Origin: Zeugodacus cucurbitae
Taxonomy: Eukaryota > Arthropoda > Insecta > Diptera > Tephritidae
DNA: 64,000 nucleotides
Reading direction: 5' to 3'
Assembly (NCBI RefSeq): GCF_028554725.1
Contig: NC_071669.1
Coordinates: forward strand, 50,733,501-50,797,500
Numbering within the stretch: position 1 is the stretch's first letter; every line of letters begins with the position of its first letter. The notes below the pieces were generated by a model. It worked only from the letters and a program-made list of their open reading frames with translations. It was not told where the DNA came from and did no database searches. A program made the translations under genes and the position numbers. Positions 1 through 10,669 of this stretch are shown one piece after another.

Positions 1-1379
1 CTTATCACATTCACTATTTGTGAATAGCGTTATTACGGTATCTATATTGGTGTTTGATTTAAGTACTGCCAAATGAAGAAACGCAGAATGGGGTATAAGG
101 AATCGTAAGTGGATGTGGTTGTAGACCGATTTTGCCCATTTTAAAACTCTAATCGTATAGATTAGAATATAATCTGTCAAGGCTGTTTTATAATATTTTA
201 TCCAAAAAAGGGTGCGATGCCACGCCTATTGCCCATTTTTACTCTGTGCAACATGTTGCTGCAGTATATAAAATGTATTTTTCTAATTTTGTATAAGCAT
301 ATTTTTAGCAAGTATGTATAAAACTTCTGAAAATTTTTTCAAATATGTAAGATAGTATGCCCCCACAAACATTGTAATCGCATTGTTAATTATTTGCATT
401 GCCGCTAATTTAACTACTCTAACTCGACGACTACACTTTAATTGTACAACTTTCACCAGTTGGGCAACACTTATTATGATTTCCTCAATGGTTTTTGTGA
501 ATGAGTCTGATACGTTTTTCTTACGCCACTTAAGCTTGTTTAAGTACAAAGGCATTAATATACATACAGACATACCGAGACTGAAAAGCAAGCAAAGATG
601 AATGACATTTACAGACATAAAGTCCAAATGCATGTATGAGTGGCTGTGTGTGTGCCTGAATGATGCATAGTTTGTAAGTGATTTCCATAAATGTAGCTTG
701 TTAATAACCTTAGATAAAAAGAACAATAAAAGCAACAATAACAAGACCAAAATATGTATGTAAAGCAATAAAATTGCACGCCATCCGTCGCGAACGTTGC
801 TAAAACCATATTTTCTGCGAAATTAAATTTGCAACTTTCGCCAATTCACATGCCAAGCTGCATGCCGCTGCACCGCAACTCGCCGCACCACATCGCTTTG
901 CGTGGCTGATGAGCGCTCATGGGGTGGCAGCGCACTAAAACGTCACCTATCAACTTTTCGCTGCCGCAGCGCTGCCATCAAACGATTTGTGAGCAGACTT
1001 GAAATTCCTTTAATATTTCGACCCATTAAAATTTAATTGCCCGCAGAATGCAGATGGCTTTGGAGCGCGTCTAAAAGTTCGCGGCTGCGGCATGTGTGCG
1101 GGGGGTGGACGACAGCAAGCCAACGACCGTAAAATATTTCCGTACTTAAATGAGAAAATACCTTAGCTTTTTGCGACATTGTAACGCGTGTTAACGGGGG
1201 AGTGTGCGAGGGGGGAAATATTATTAAATACCACATAATGAATGTGGCGCGGGCTTGACACACGGTGTGCAAAAATGTTGGTAAATGAAAAAATTTCGGT
1301 GGTGGGTGAAAATGTGTAATTTTCAAATTTCATGTTTAATTAAGTCATTAATTAAGCAAATAATAAAAAAATTAGCAAA
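1..1379. other. AT-rich DNA, no gene recognised
   Basis: This stretch is AT-rich and has no recognisable domain on either strand. About 830-1010 is somewhat richer in G and C (CACATCGC, GCTGCCGCAGCGCTGCC) and could be regulatory, but there is no clear initiator or splice signal to anchor a gene. The long minus-strand open frame inside it is listed separately. Confidence 0.5.
283..633 (-). CDS. unassigned hydrophobic open frame
   Basis: A 116-residue minus-strand frame starts from an ATG at 633. The open frame runs further upstream to 768, but that first codon is TTG, not ATG. It shows two hydrophobic stretches (around residues 8-26 and 95-105) separated by a basic segment containing KLKWRKKN and KCSRRVRVVK. 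I do not recognise a family. It could be a chance frame in AT-rich DNA or a fragment of a membrane protein such as a chemoreceptor exon; nothing in the flanks (start context, splice sites, poly(A) signal) decides this. It is listed only because it is long for the local base composition. Confidence 0.12.
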   Translation of the reverse strand: MHLDFMSVNVIHLCLLFSLGMSVCILMPLYLNKLKWRKKNVSDSFTKTIEEIIISVAQLVKVVQLKCSRRVRVVKLAAMQIINNAITMFVGAYYLTYLKKFSEVLYILAKNMLIQN

Positions 1380-2470
1380 ACTGTTTTAGAGAGCTTTCGA
1401 AAGCTCATTTTGTTTTATAAATATATGAACAAAAACGAAACTATTTGTTTTATATCAGGCCATTTTAAGCATAACCGATAATATACCTTTAACTTGAAAG
1501 CTTTCAAAAGCTCCCTAAGTTTATAAATGACATAATTAAGTAATACCATTTATCAGAAAACAGATATTATAATTATAATTATATTATTCACATAGAAACA
1601 ACTGTCAAAACCAATATTAATATGAATGTTTACAATCAGAATGTATAAAGAAAACAAAATTTCTTGGAATTTATTACAAAGTTTAACAGATAATTTGAAC
1701 TCAGTTAGAAAGCTGTCAAAAGCTCTCCAAGCTTACCAATAGTAAAATGGAAGATCGAAAATCATTAAGTATGTAAATAACGCAACTAATTGCAGTTTTA
1801 AGCTTAACACATAATTTGAACTCAGTTAGAAAGCTTTTCAGGAATCGGTAAGCTTTTCAAAATTAGGAAATTACAAAAATTAAGGTATGCAGAATATTGT
1901 CAATATGCCAGACAATTGTAACAGGGAGAGTAAAAAAGCTTTCTCTATTGTCAGTTCTAACAGAGCTTTTAAAAGACCAATATGTAGTACTCGTAGCAAA
2001 AAGTTTTTTTAATATTTAGCTTTCAAAATGAAGTTCCATCTGTTGTAATTAACAAAAAAGCTTTGAAAGCTTAGGAAGAATTTTGAAGAAATTACTTAGA
2101 GATCATATCTACAACCAATTTTCACCTGCCGAGAAAGTGTTACAACTAAAGCAAAATATCTAAAAGTAGAGCTTTCAAAGCTGCCAGCATCTTTGACCAA
2201 CGAGTATGTCGAAATCTTATTCTATTTATCAGGCGTATATTGATAACATTAATGATTGGGTGAGGTTTTGAGTTTTTGGTATATTGTTTCATAAAAGCTT
2301 TCAAATTCGGATGTATTTTTGAAGAGCATTTTGAATTTGTCTATTCTTAACATTACCATTTATTATAAAATTGAGAGTAACTGGAAAGCTTTTAAAATTC
2401 AATGGAGCTTTCACAATTACAATTTTGCGAAGAGCTTTCATTGAAATTTAGAATTTTTAAAGGAAAAGGA
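1380..2470. repeat. GAAAGCTTTC-rich local repeat block
   Basis: The palindromic word GAAAGCTTTC and shorter derivatives (AAGCTTTC, AAAAGCTC, GAGCTTTC) recur about every 50-200 bases from 1390 to 2440. A clear tandem unit of about 121 bp is visible: the phrase ATAATTTGAACTCAGTTAGA begins near 1690 and again near 1811, each followed by GAAAGCT. The block looks like a degenerate minisatellite grown by slippage or unequal exchange. It contains the segment (2234-2563) that appears again at 4551-5417. Confidence 0.7.
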
Positions 2471-2563
2471 AAACTTAATGTTTTCTCACTCTTTTGCGAA
2501 ACATTCATTGAACACTCCACGAACAATTAGCCTCTGAACGATCCCCACGACTGCGATTGTTTA
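2234..2563 (+). repeat. duplicated block, copy A
   Basis: This ~330-bp segment is closely similar to 4551-5417 once the 536-bp element nested in the second copy is removed. Shared landmarks are CGTATATTGA at the left edge, GAGGTTTTGAGTTTTTGGT, AGAGTAACTGGAAAGC, and GATCCCCACGACTGCGATTG at the right edge. Because it merges into the surrounding GAAAGCTTTC block, copy A is likely the source and the other copy the derivative. That direction is inference. Confidence 0.85.
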
Positions 2564-2570
2564 TAAGCTC

Positions 2571-3740
2571 AGCGTACCCCTCTCGCTCCCCTCTAAATCA
2601 ACGCCACCATACAACCCAACCATTCTCCACGATCTCTGACGGCTAACCAACCAACGACAATTGGGCCTGTGGAAAAAGTGCCACCAATGCTGCTGCTACA
2701 GCTAAGGCTGCTACAACAATACGAACTCATTTGCAACAATATCTATTGTATCACACAGTTGTTGCAACATTGTTGCGCCAAAACTCTTGCTGCGGCTTGC
2801 AACAAAGTGCAACACAACTCTATGCCACTCCACTCGAGGGTTCAATAAGTTATCAACAATGCATGGAGGAAGCGATCAACGTTGTTTGGCCAATCGAAAA
2901 ATCAAATAAAATTTTATTATCCAACAAAGTTTTTCGGGTTCATTCGCGCCTCTGGCGTTCAGGCACAAAAAAGATATGCCACTGTGTGGGTTTACACTGC
3001 TCATATGGATGCACCGTTGCATGTGTCGTGCTGTGTTATTGATGTTGGTGTTGGTGTTGGCGACTTTAGATTGCTTGTAAAATATGCCAAATAATAATAA
3101 TAAAATATGCAAATAACCGAGTCGATAGTGAAATTGAGAGGTAACTAATAATATGTTGTTATTGAGTTGTATATACATACATAACTATTTGGAAATTTCG
3201 CCTTGTAGTTTAGAAATCGGTGATAGAAATCAAATGTAAATGGCGCCGTGCCAAATTGAGGAGTGTAAAATTAAGAGTGACCTATAAATTGTCTGTTTAA
3301 GTGGAGTTGTGATCATGATCTTTCCAATTTGAGTATCCTAAGCTCAATATCTTTTGGACATTAGGTATACATAGTATCTGAGCCGATTAATGTCATCTGT
3401 GAGTACTCAATTTAAAAAAACTTTCACAAGACTAAAATTCGGACAAGGATATAATAATTGATAATCGATATTTGGTAGTAACCTGTGCATGGGTTCAGCC
3501 ATATGTCATGGTTTTTAGTAGAGCAGCCACATACGACTAAGATGAACTGCTGATATTTTCAATATTCTATAAAAACTAGATACCTCAGCCTCATCGAGTT
3601 TCGAAGCTTTTTGATATATTCCGCCGTTTCCCAATAGATGTCTCAAGCACTGGTCGGTTAAATCGATTTTTTTTAAATCGATCTTGGACATTTGTGTCAA
3701 CATTAACCCAACAAAAAAAATTGTAGAGATCTGTTTGCAT
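2571..3740. other. no gene recognised
   Basis: From about 2600 to 2860 the sequence is rich in CAACA and CTGCTG words, typical of dipteran regulatory or untranslated DNA. The rest is AT-rich. The overlapping short frames near 2731-3178 on both strands have no domain and mirror simple sequence. Bases 3480-3740 may be the degenerate 5' flank of the mariner copy that follows. Confidence 0.5.
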
Positions 3741-3744
3741 CCCA

Positions 3745-4050
3745 AACTTATTCTCAACTGAAAATGTCACTTTTTGAGCCGAATTCTCGACATTTGCGGG
3801 AAATTTTGCTTTCCTTTTTTAATTCCAAGAAAAGTGCGGCTGAGGCTCATCGAATGCTTTCGGATACGTACGGTGAGGCTGTGAGGCTAAGTGAAAAAAG
3901 CCATACATTTACAAAAAAAAACCGGCGGAAGACGGCCGGTTGTAGACCTAATATTTCAAACTGATCTATAAAAAGTTATCTTTCCATTACTTTTATTTGT
4001 GTTTTGCTTTCAAAATGTGAACAACCTCCTATTGTTTTATAAAATTGGAT
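3745..4050 (+). mobile_element. mariner element, deleted copy (transposase N-terminus)
   Basis: An ATG at 3764 opens a 66-residue frame (stop 3962-3964) whose start, with RHLREILLSFFNSKKSAAEA followed by HRMLSDTYGEA, matches the N-terminal helix-turn-helix region of mariner transposases, which bind the element's inverted repeats. After about residue 45 the similarity ends (RKTAGCRPNISN is not mariner-like), so the helix-turn-helix spacer and the whole catalytic DDD domain are missing. What follows to about 4050 may be the element's 3' non-coding end, but I could not pair terminal inverted repeats. It is a dead copy that could have been mobilised only in trans, and may be related to the C-terminal mariner fragment at 14 kb (inference). 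Confidence 0.8.
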
Positions 4051-4427
4051 AAACGACCCATTTAAGTGTTCTAGGCCAATGTTTTTATTACGATCTGTTA
4101 GTTTAGACCAAGCAAACTATGGTCGGTTGAAAATAACCCCGACGACTAGACTTTAAGTGAAGGACAGTTTTCCCAATTTCTGCAATGATAGTAGAGTCAT
4201 TAAATTGAATTTGGCATCCGAAATCATATTGGGATGTTTAAACAAACAGGAGTTAACTATCAATTAGGGCCTTGACTACTTTATATGAGGGATTATATAG
4301 TAGTAGACATACCTTGAATAAGAAGAAATCTACCATTGAAAGGGCATATGAAGACCTGTATGTACACTGACGTCCTATTTACCAAACTTTAGAGGAAGAA
4401 TCTGTGAATATTCTCACTGATAATAAC

Positions 4428-4553
4428 GGGTAGGGTGGTGAACGAGGACAAGACGAAATATCTTCTGTCATCAAACAAACAGTCAGCGCACTCGCGTCTT
4501 GGCTCCCATGTCACTGTTGACAGTCATAACTTTGAAGTTGTAGATAATTTCGT
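4428..4553 (+). mobile_element. non-LTR retrotransposon fragment (family A, left part)
   Basis: GTGGTGAACGAGGACAAGAC at the start matches the 17.5-kb copy, where it encodes the reverse-transcriptase stretch VVNEDKTKY. The match continues through the CACTGTTGACAGTCATAACT region. It is the upstream half of the same LINE copy that resumes at 5418. The last 41 bp (4513-4553) are repeated at 5418-5458, on the far side of the inserted block. Confidence 0.85.
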
Positions 4554-4690
4554 ATATTGAGTACATTAATGATGGCTGAGGTTTTGAGTTTTTGGTATAT
4601 TGTTTCATAAAAGCTTTCAAATTCGGATGTATTTTTGAAGAGCATTTTGAATTTGTCTATTCTTAACATTAGCATTTATTATAAAATTGA

Positions 4691-5226
4691 TGCCCGGTTT
4701 CACAGTCAGTGCTTAGGTTGTGCTTAAGATAAAACAGAAATATTGCGTTTTACAGTTCATACTTAAGTTCTGCTTAAGTACTGAAAATGGGAGACTTAAG
4801 TAGTGCTTAAGTAACAGCTGATTTTTGTTTTGAATATTGACTTATTTGTCAAAAAAATAAAATAAAAATTATTTGCTGAAAAAATTTTTGGAATTTCTTG
4901 CATTCAATGTCGGTTATATGCTTTCCTGCGAGTTGCAATAGGTGCCCCCACTCGCTTGCGGTGAAATTCGGTGTCCTTTTATTGTTTCCATCCATTTCCC
5001 AGATTCTAAATTTATTCGTCGCAAAGTTATTTTTTATCAACAATTATTTCAATTTGTCAGATGGTATTTGTAAACAAATGTTTTTCATTGTGCTGCCATA
5101 TATCATAATAGAATTTTATAGAAAATAAGCATCGACTGTGAAACGCAAATGACTACTCAGTCAACAACAATACTTAGCTAAGATTTTATTTGGGCACAAC
5201 TTAAGTACGAACTGTGAAACCGGGCA
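4691..5226 (-). mobile_element. PIF/Harbinger-like non-autonomous element, 536 bp
   Basis: The ends are inverted repeats: TGCCCGGTTTCACAGT at 4691 and ACTGTGAAACCGGGCA ending at 5226. The similarity runs inward for about 45 bp and includes CTTAAG words. The element is flanked by TGA on both sides (4688-4690 and 5227-5229). The empty site is preserved in copy A of the host block, where ATTGAGAGTAAC is uninterrupted, so both ends and the 3-bp target duplication are directly visible. A 3-bp duplication and a Myb-like fragment inside are what PIF/Harbinger elements show. No DDE nuclease is present, so this is an internally deleted, non-autonomous copy. Strand is given by the internal frame. Confidence 0.88.
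4849..4995 (-). pseudogene. Myb/SANT-like DNA-binding protein fragment of Harbinger element
   Basis: A minus-strand frame from the ATG at 4995 begins MDGNNKRTPNFTASEWGHLL and continues QLAGKHITDIECKK. The pattern K-R-x-x-N-F-T plus an acidic/aromatic helix and a terminal I-E-x-K-K is that of zeste/MSANTD-type Myb/SANT-like domains. These form the second, DNA-binding protein of PIF/Harbinger transposons, which works with the DDE nuclease. After ECKK the residues (FQKFFQQIIF) no longer fit, which marks an internal deletion joint. Only about the first 34 residues of the protein are left, so it cannot be functional. The open frame extends upstream to 5043, but that codon is TTG. Confidence 0.7.
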
Positions 5227-5417
5227 TGAGAGTAACTGGAAAGCTTTTAAAATTCAATGGAGCTTTCACAATTACAATTTAGCGAAGAGCTTTCACAGAA
5301 ATTTTGACTTTTTAAATGAATAGGGGAATTTGATTTTTTCTCACTCTTTTGCGAAACATTCATTGAACACTTCACGAACAATTAGCCTCTGAACGATCCC
5401 CACGACTGCGATTGTTT

Positions 5418-5925
5418 ACTGTTGACAGTCATAACTTTGAAGTTGTAGATAATTTCGTTTATCTGGGAACCAGCATTAACAGCAATAACAATGTCAGCCC
5501 GGAAATCCAACGCATAATCACTCTTGCCAACAGGTGCTACATTGGACTGAGTAGGCAATTGAAACGTAAAGTCACATCTCGACGAACAAAAACCAAACTC
5601 TACAAGTGCCTCATCATTCCCGTCCTACTTTATGGTGCAGAAGCGTGGACGATGTCAACATCCGATGAGACGGCACTAGGAGTTTTCGAGAGAAAGGTTT
5701 TGCGGAAGATTTATGGTCCCTTAAACATTGGCAACGGCGAATACCGCAGACGATGGAACGATGAGCTGTATGTGTTGTTCGACGACATAGACATAGTTCA
5801 GCGAATAAAAAGACTAGATCATGTTGTTCGAATGGACAAAAGTGCCCCAGCTCTGAAAGTACCCGCTCGATGCAGTACCCGTTGATGAAAGCCGAGGAAG
5901 AGGGACCGACCATGGCTGAATAAAA
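5418..5925 (+). mobile_element. non-LTR retrotransposon 3' part (family A, copy 1)
   Basis: The frame 5412-5885 encodes the C-terminal part of a LINE reverse-transcriptase protein. Recognisable pieces are EVVDNFVYLGTSINSNNNVS, LANRCYIGLSRQLKRK, IPVLLYGAEAWTMSTSDE and RKVLRKIYGPLNIGNGEYRR. These are the thumb and C-terminal region typical of RTE/CR1-like arthropod elements. It is shifted and truncated after QRIKR relative to the 43.7-kb copy, where the protein continues LRWQGHFVRMDEN and then GRGRP. Five other pieces of the same family lie in this window. The upstream end is broken by the insertion at 4551-5417. Confidence 0.88.
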
Positions 5926-5929
5926 GTCC

Positions 5930-7660
5930 TCAGAAAATCGCCTGTTGTTGAAACAACCCTCCAATAAGGCAAAGTTCTTAGTAACCCTAAAGTACATATA
6001 TCGAATGTGAAGCATCCAAAATGGTTTGCGAAGAAAACACAACTCAAACCAAAAAGAAAATTTAATTACAAAAAGAGGTCTAACCCGAAAATAAATGCAC
6101 GGTTCTCTTCCAAAAGAGTATTCAACAACTCTAAGCAAAATATCTTCAAAACTAATCCATTTCTTCGGAACTAAGCTATGGTTGCAATTGGTCGCTAAAG
6201 TACTCTGACTTCGAGATTAAATAAAGATTTTAGGAGGATCATCATAGTATATGGGGAAGAGGCATGGCATGTGAAGCAACACTGGGTTGTATGAGAGATC
6301 TACAATGAAGAAATAACAACTACAGCGCTATTGTGGACTCGGAATACTCGTGCGAAGGCTGAAGAAGAAGAGGCGCTATTCGGTGAATTATAATTTGTTT
6401 TCGTCGTCATTATTCATGACTTTGTTTACCAACAGAATTAAGTACGTACTGATCTGTAGTCACACATATAAATTTAAACATATTGCAACAGTATGCCTAC
6501 CCTCACTAACTCATTTAGTTTTCATTTGATTATTTTCTGCGCTTACAAATTGTGCATTTCGCCACGGCTGTGTGTCATTTCAGGTGGGTGAGTCACGTGT
6601 GAAATCTTTAAAAATCCGCCAGCCGGTCGTTTGCGCTCAAAAAATCAACAACAACAACAACAATAGCAAAACAACTGAAAAATACCAAACAAAATCGCCA
6701 ACCAAATTTGGCAACAAACTTGATGGCGGCAGCGGCAACAATTGGCCATATGTTGTTGTTATGCGGTCGGTTGTACGTTCGTTTATCTGTGCGCTGTCAG
6801 CATTACTCAGAAATACAGAAATTTACACCGCAATAACACCAATTCACCAAAAACACCAAACCGACACACATACAAACATACAGACAACAGGCAAACAGAG
6901 AACAACGACAACTACGTTGTAACGAAAATGTATCGCAAAAGCAGTTCAAAGACATGAAAACAATTAAATTTGGGTCACATAACTACGCAGTGTCGAATCG
7001 GTGGTGAATGGCGCGAGGTGTGCAGTGGTGAATGCGGTGGCTGGTGGTGGTGGTGGTAATGGGCGAGTCAAGGCAGCCGAAAACAGGCGAATGAGGGAGC
7101 GAGCGAGCTAGTGAGCGAATGTACCGAATTTGCCACTTTGCATGTTGCAAATATATTGACAAATTTCGCATTGTTGTTGCTAATTTCGTTGTTTACGTTG
7201 TTTATATTGCTGCTGTTGCTATTGTTATTGTATAGTTGTACTATATTTTTGCGAGTGCTTCAGCCATCTATGAATGGCACGAAATTGGAGGGGCAAAACA
7301 TTAAATATAATAGTTACAGCAAATAGAAGCGGCGGCGGCGGCAAAACAATCATAATAACGGCAACAACAACAATAATAACAGTAACCAACAACAACTGCA
7401 AAACAAAAGTAGGTGGCAATACGTGTGTATGTGTGCGTGTGTTTATAACGTGGAAGTGCGCTAAAGTATGTCAGTCAATTCACAATTTGGCTTTCATGGC
7501 AATAACAACAATAAAAAAACATTAACTAAATAGACGCCAAAAGCTGCGGCGGAAATTGCCTGCTTATTAGTAAATATTTGCATGCGAGAGGGTGGTACCA
7601 CCAAAGTGAAATTTTTAATTCACCTGAAAATTATTTTTTCATATCTTAATTAAAAAAAAA
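5930..7660. other. no gene recognised; CAACAA-rich regulatory-like DNA
   Basis: Bases 6540-7520 are rich in CAA/AACAAC and GTTGTT runs with a GGTGGTGGTGG tract near 7040. This is typical of dipteran promoters, untranslated exons or enhancers. The open frames there on both strands are read-outs of these simple repeats. A possible 3' splice site (TGTGTCATTTCAG at about 6570-6582) precedes GTGGGTGAGTCACG, but no reading frame supports an exon. Confidence 0.4.
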
Positions 7661-7664
7661 TTAG

Positions 7665-8215
7665 TCACAGTTATCGATAAATCTGAATATCGATAAATAT
7701 TTTAAAATAGAAAATTAGAAAGTTATGAGCTCAATTATCGATTTGTACATGCATACATATAAAAGTAAAGTATTTAAAAATTGTGAAATTATAAAAATTA
7801 TTAAAAATGTAATTTATAATTATATTATGTCAGTTATCGATTTGTAAAATATTTTATTTAAAAAGCAAGTTTTTTATTATCGATAAATTTGTTAATCTAT
7901 AAAGTTTATAAATAAAAAAAATTAAAATGTCATAAAAATTATAGATTTCAGTTATCGATAAATTTTACTATCAGCAAACACGTACAAATACTCAAAAACC
8001 TACGGAATTTTTCATTTATTTGTAAAGATAAATTTTCGGAAATCGATTAATTTGGTTATCGATAAATATTTATAAATATACATATTTGAGTTATCGATAA
8101 ATATGTACATATATCTATAAGTATTTTAAAATTTTGAAATTCTAAAAATATTCAAAATGTCAGTTATCGATTTTAAAATACTTTATTGAAAAGGATAGAT
8201 TTTAGTTATTGATAA
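7665..8215. repeat. cluster of TATCGATA motifs
   Basis: Perfect TATCGATA occurs at 7672, 7688, 7878, 7953, 8057 and 8092. TATCGATT occurs at 7736, 7835 and 8165, and a TATTGATA variant at 8205. Most sit in the wider phrase CAGTTATCGATAAAT, so the block is partly a degenerate tandem repeat. TATCGATA is the DRE motif bound by DREF, and CGATA clusters are bound by the insulator protein BEAF-32 in Drosophila (established knowledge). Whether this cluster is bound is unknown. Confidence 0.7.
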
Positions 8216-10530
8216 ATTTTATTTATCCATTAATATTTATCTATCCAAAAATATTTCAATTTTCCATAAATTTATAAGTTTTTGTTGGTTTGAAAATATA
8301 TTTTGTGTAAGAGATTTACTGAGAACTGACCGCACATTTATACAAAAAAAAATATTTGAAACTTTTATTTTTAAAGTGGCAACCTGTTAACCAATTTTTA
8401 AATATATTTAATAAACTAAAATTATATTTCAAGACAATAAATTAGCTAAATTAAACAATTTTTATAAAAAAAAAAATTATATAAGAAAGTATTTCGTCAG
8501 GGTTGCCACATTTTAAATAAAATATTTTTTTACATAACTCGATTAATGTGAATATTTAATCAATTTAAAATTAATTACTTTTCCAATTTTTAATTTCCTA
8601 ATTGTTTCCTATATTGCTTTAATAAACTAGGCATGTAGTCCCCACCCTAACGTCTATCTATAAAGATATTGTAGCAAATAAATTTGCAAACCGAAAATCA
8701 CACACTATAAATACATATCACAACAAAACGGCGTAAAAATCACATTAAATGTATTAAATTGATGTAAATCGCAAATGTAAAAAGCTAAAAATAAATGGCG
8801 AAAAATCGAGAGGCCATGCATTGCCACAAATACCTCAACTCATGGCCGCTTTAAGCACTAGATAAGTATATAAAATACTTACATATATATACAAGTATGT
8901 ATGCGAGTATATGCCACATAATGGCAGTCGAATGGCAAAGTCAATAAACAGAAATCGAATTGTTGGTACACCTTGACACAGTAAGAATTAGCGCTTAAGG
9001 AATTACAAATTCGACACGCTCAATATTTGCCTTTTTTAAGGACTCCATTAGAGTAATGGCCGTTACGTTTCTGATGTAGTGAGGTATTGGAAATTTATTA
9101 AAAAATTTATAAATATTGTTTTAAATTTTATGATGAGGTAAATGGGCAGCACATGAATTAGATCTCTGCCTCTCAAAGCTCCGACTGCATTTGAGCCTTG
9201 AAAAAGCTCCTCATAAAAAATATTAGATATATCAAAAAGTCTTAAAGTTCTGCAGTTTTATATTTGTATAATGGTATAACCCTGAAAATTCTATATCTAT
9301 TTGATTTTCAGTTTCAGTTTATGTGATTTACAACAGTTATTTGTTCGATTCACCACTCTCCAAATTTTAGCGAAAGTGAGATAGTTTGTAAACGATTTGG
9401 TGGATTCTTGAGTTAGATCACAAGTCACTGGAAGGTTTAGATATTCGAGATGTTTCGGAAGTTTATCAATTCAATCCAAACGAGGGTTAAGGGGAGGGAA
9501 AATTGCCTGTCCAGTTCTATTGGTTTTATATTTGGTTTAAATAATGATATCAGATTCATCTCTTTGCCTTTTTTTGGGACTATCTATCCATTTTTATTCC
9601 GCAATCTTCCCAAAATGCATGTCAGTCGATACAGCTCGCAAAGAGACCAGCTTTATTACCTTCAGTCCTTTTCAGAAATCTCAAATCTTTGCGAAAATCA
9701 GTAAAATTACAGAAAATTTCATAAATTTAATACTTTTTAATAGACGACCTCAAGGCAGTTCCAACCATGTGAAAACATTAAGATTTAAAGCTTTAGTTTG
9801 AAGAGATTTATCATAATCTGGCATTATCCCAACAAAAAAGTGCAATTGATTTATATTTCTTAGATTTATGAAATTGATGTATACAATTCTCACATTATTC
9901 ATTATCATCTGGTATCCCTAAATTACATCATTTTATTTTTTTAAGTAAAGAAATTTTGTTCCAAAACTTCTGAATCAAATCTGTTCCCAATATATTCTGC
10001 TTGGCAGCGTATTTGAATAAATTTTAAGCTTCATTTTTATTTTTAAAAAGGTGGCAACTCTGGTAATTATTTTTTTAAACAAACTATCTTAAATATCTTC
10101 ATCAAATCAACATATTTCAGGCTTTATTTACATATTGAAGTAATTTTTGTTTTTCGGAAAGGGGGCAACTCTTGCAAAAAATATACAAGCTTCACAAAAA
10201 AACTCCCCGTTTTTGATAAATGTGTTTTATTAACTTCAGCAACTCAAATTCCAAAAGATTTAACCGCATTCAATATCTATTCCTTCTAAATTTCTCGCCA
10301 AAAACCGAAACTACAGGGTAACCCTCATTTTATTTAATTAAACAAAAAATTTAAATTTTGTGTCTTCAAACTTTCATCGCCGACTGTAAGCACCTTGTTA
10401 TTGTCAGCTAATTGTTGGAATGACGTTTTCGCCGCAATTACAAACGCAATTTTTCAGCAATTCATTGTTTTCAATGTTTTTACGGCGATGCGTTGGAAAA
10501 TTGCAAGTCGATGATGGCTGTATTTATCTG
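8216..10530. other. no gene recognised
   Basis: This is AT-rich DNA with no domain-bearing frame. The phrase GTGGCAAC or GGGGCAACTC preceded by T/A-rich sequence recurs at about 8378, 10051 and 10163. A short dispersed phrase, TTTGTTCGATTCACCACT near 9340, is echoed near 44970 and 62050. The open frames around 9450-9800 show no family I know. Confidence 0.4.
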
Positions 10531-10533
10531 AAA

Positions 10534-10557
10534 ACACACACACACACACACACACAC
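10534..10557 (+). repeat. (CA)n microsatellite
   Basis: A pure run of about 12 CA units. It is likely polymorphic in length. Confidence 0.95.
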
Positions 10558-10669
10558 GCAACACATACTATGCAATGCCGCTATCTACGCATGCATCTAT
10601 GACAGACAATGCCGCTAAGTGCACTCAGCCATCGAAAAACATGAAAAACGACGCATTAACGACGTTGGA

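Larger units (their letters stand above)
4551..5417 (+). repeat. duplicated block, copy B, inserted in a LINE
   Basis: This is the second copy of the block seen at 2234-2563, interrupted by the Harbinger-like element at 4691-5226. It sits inside the family A LINE and is flanked by a 41-bp direct repeat of the target (4513-4553 and 5418-5458). The first bases CGTATATTGA are shared with copy A, so a few bases at the left junction cannot be assigned to target or insert. Confidence 0.85.
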
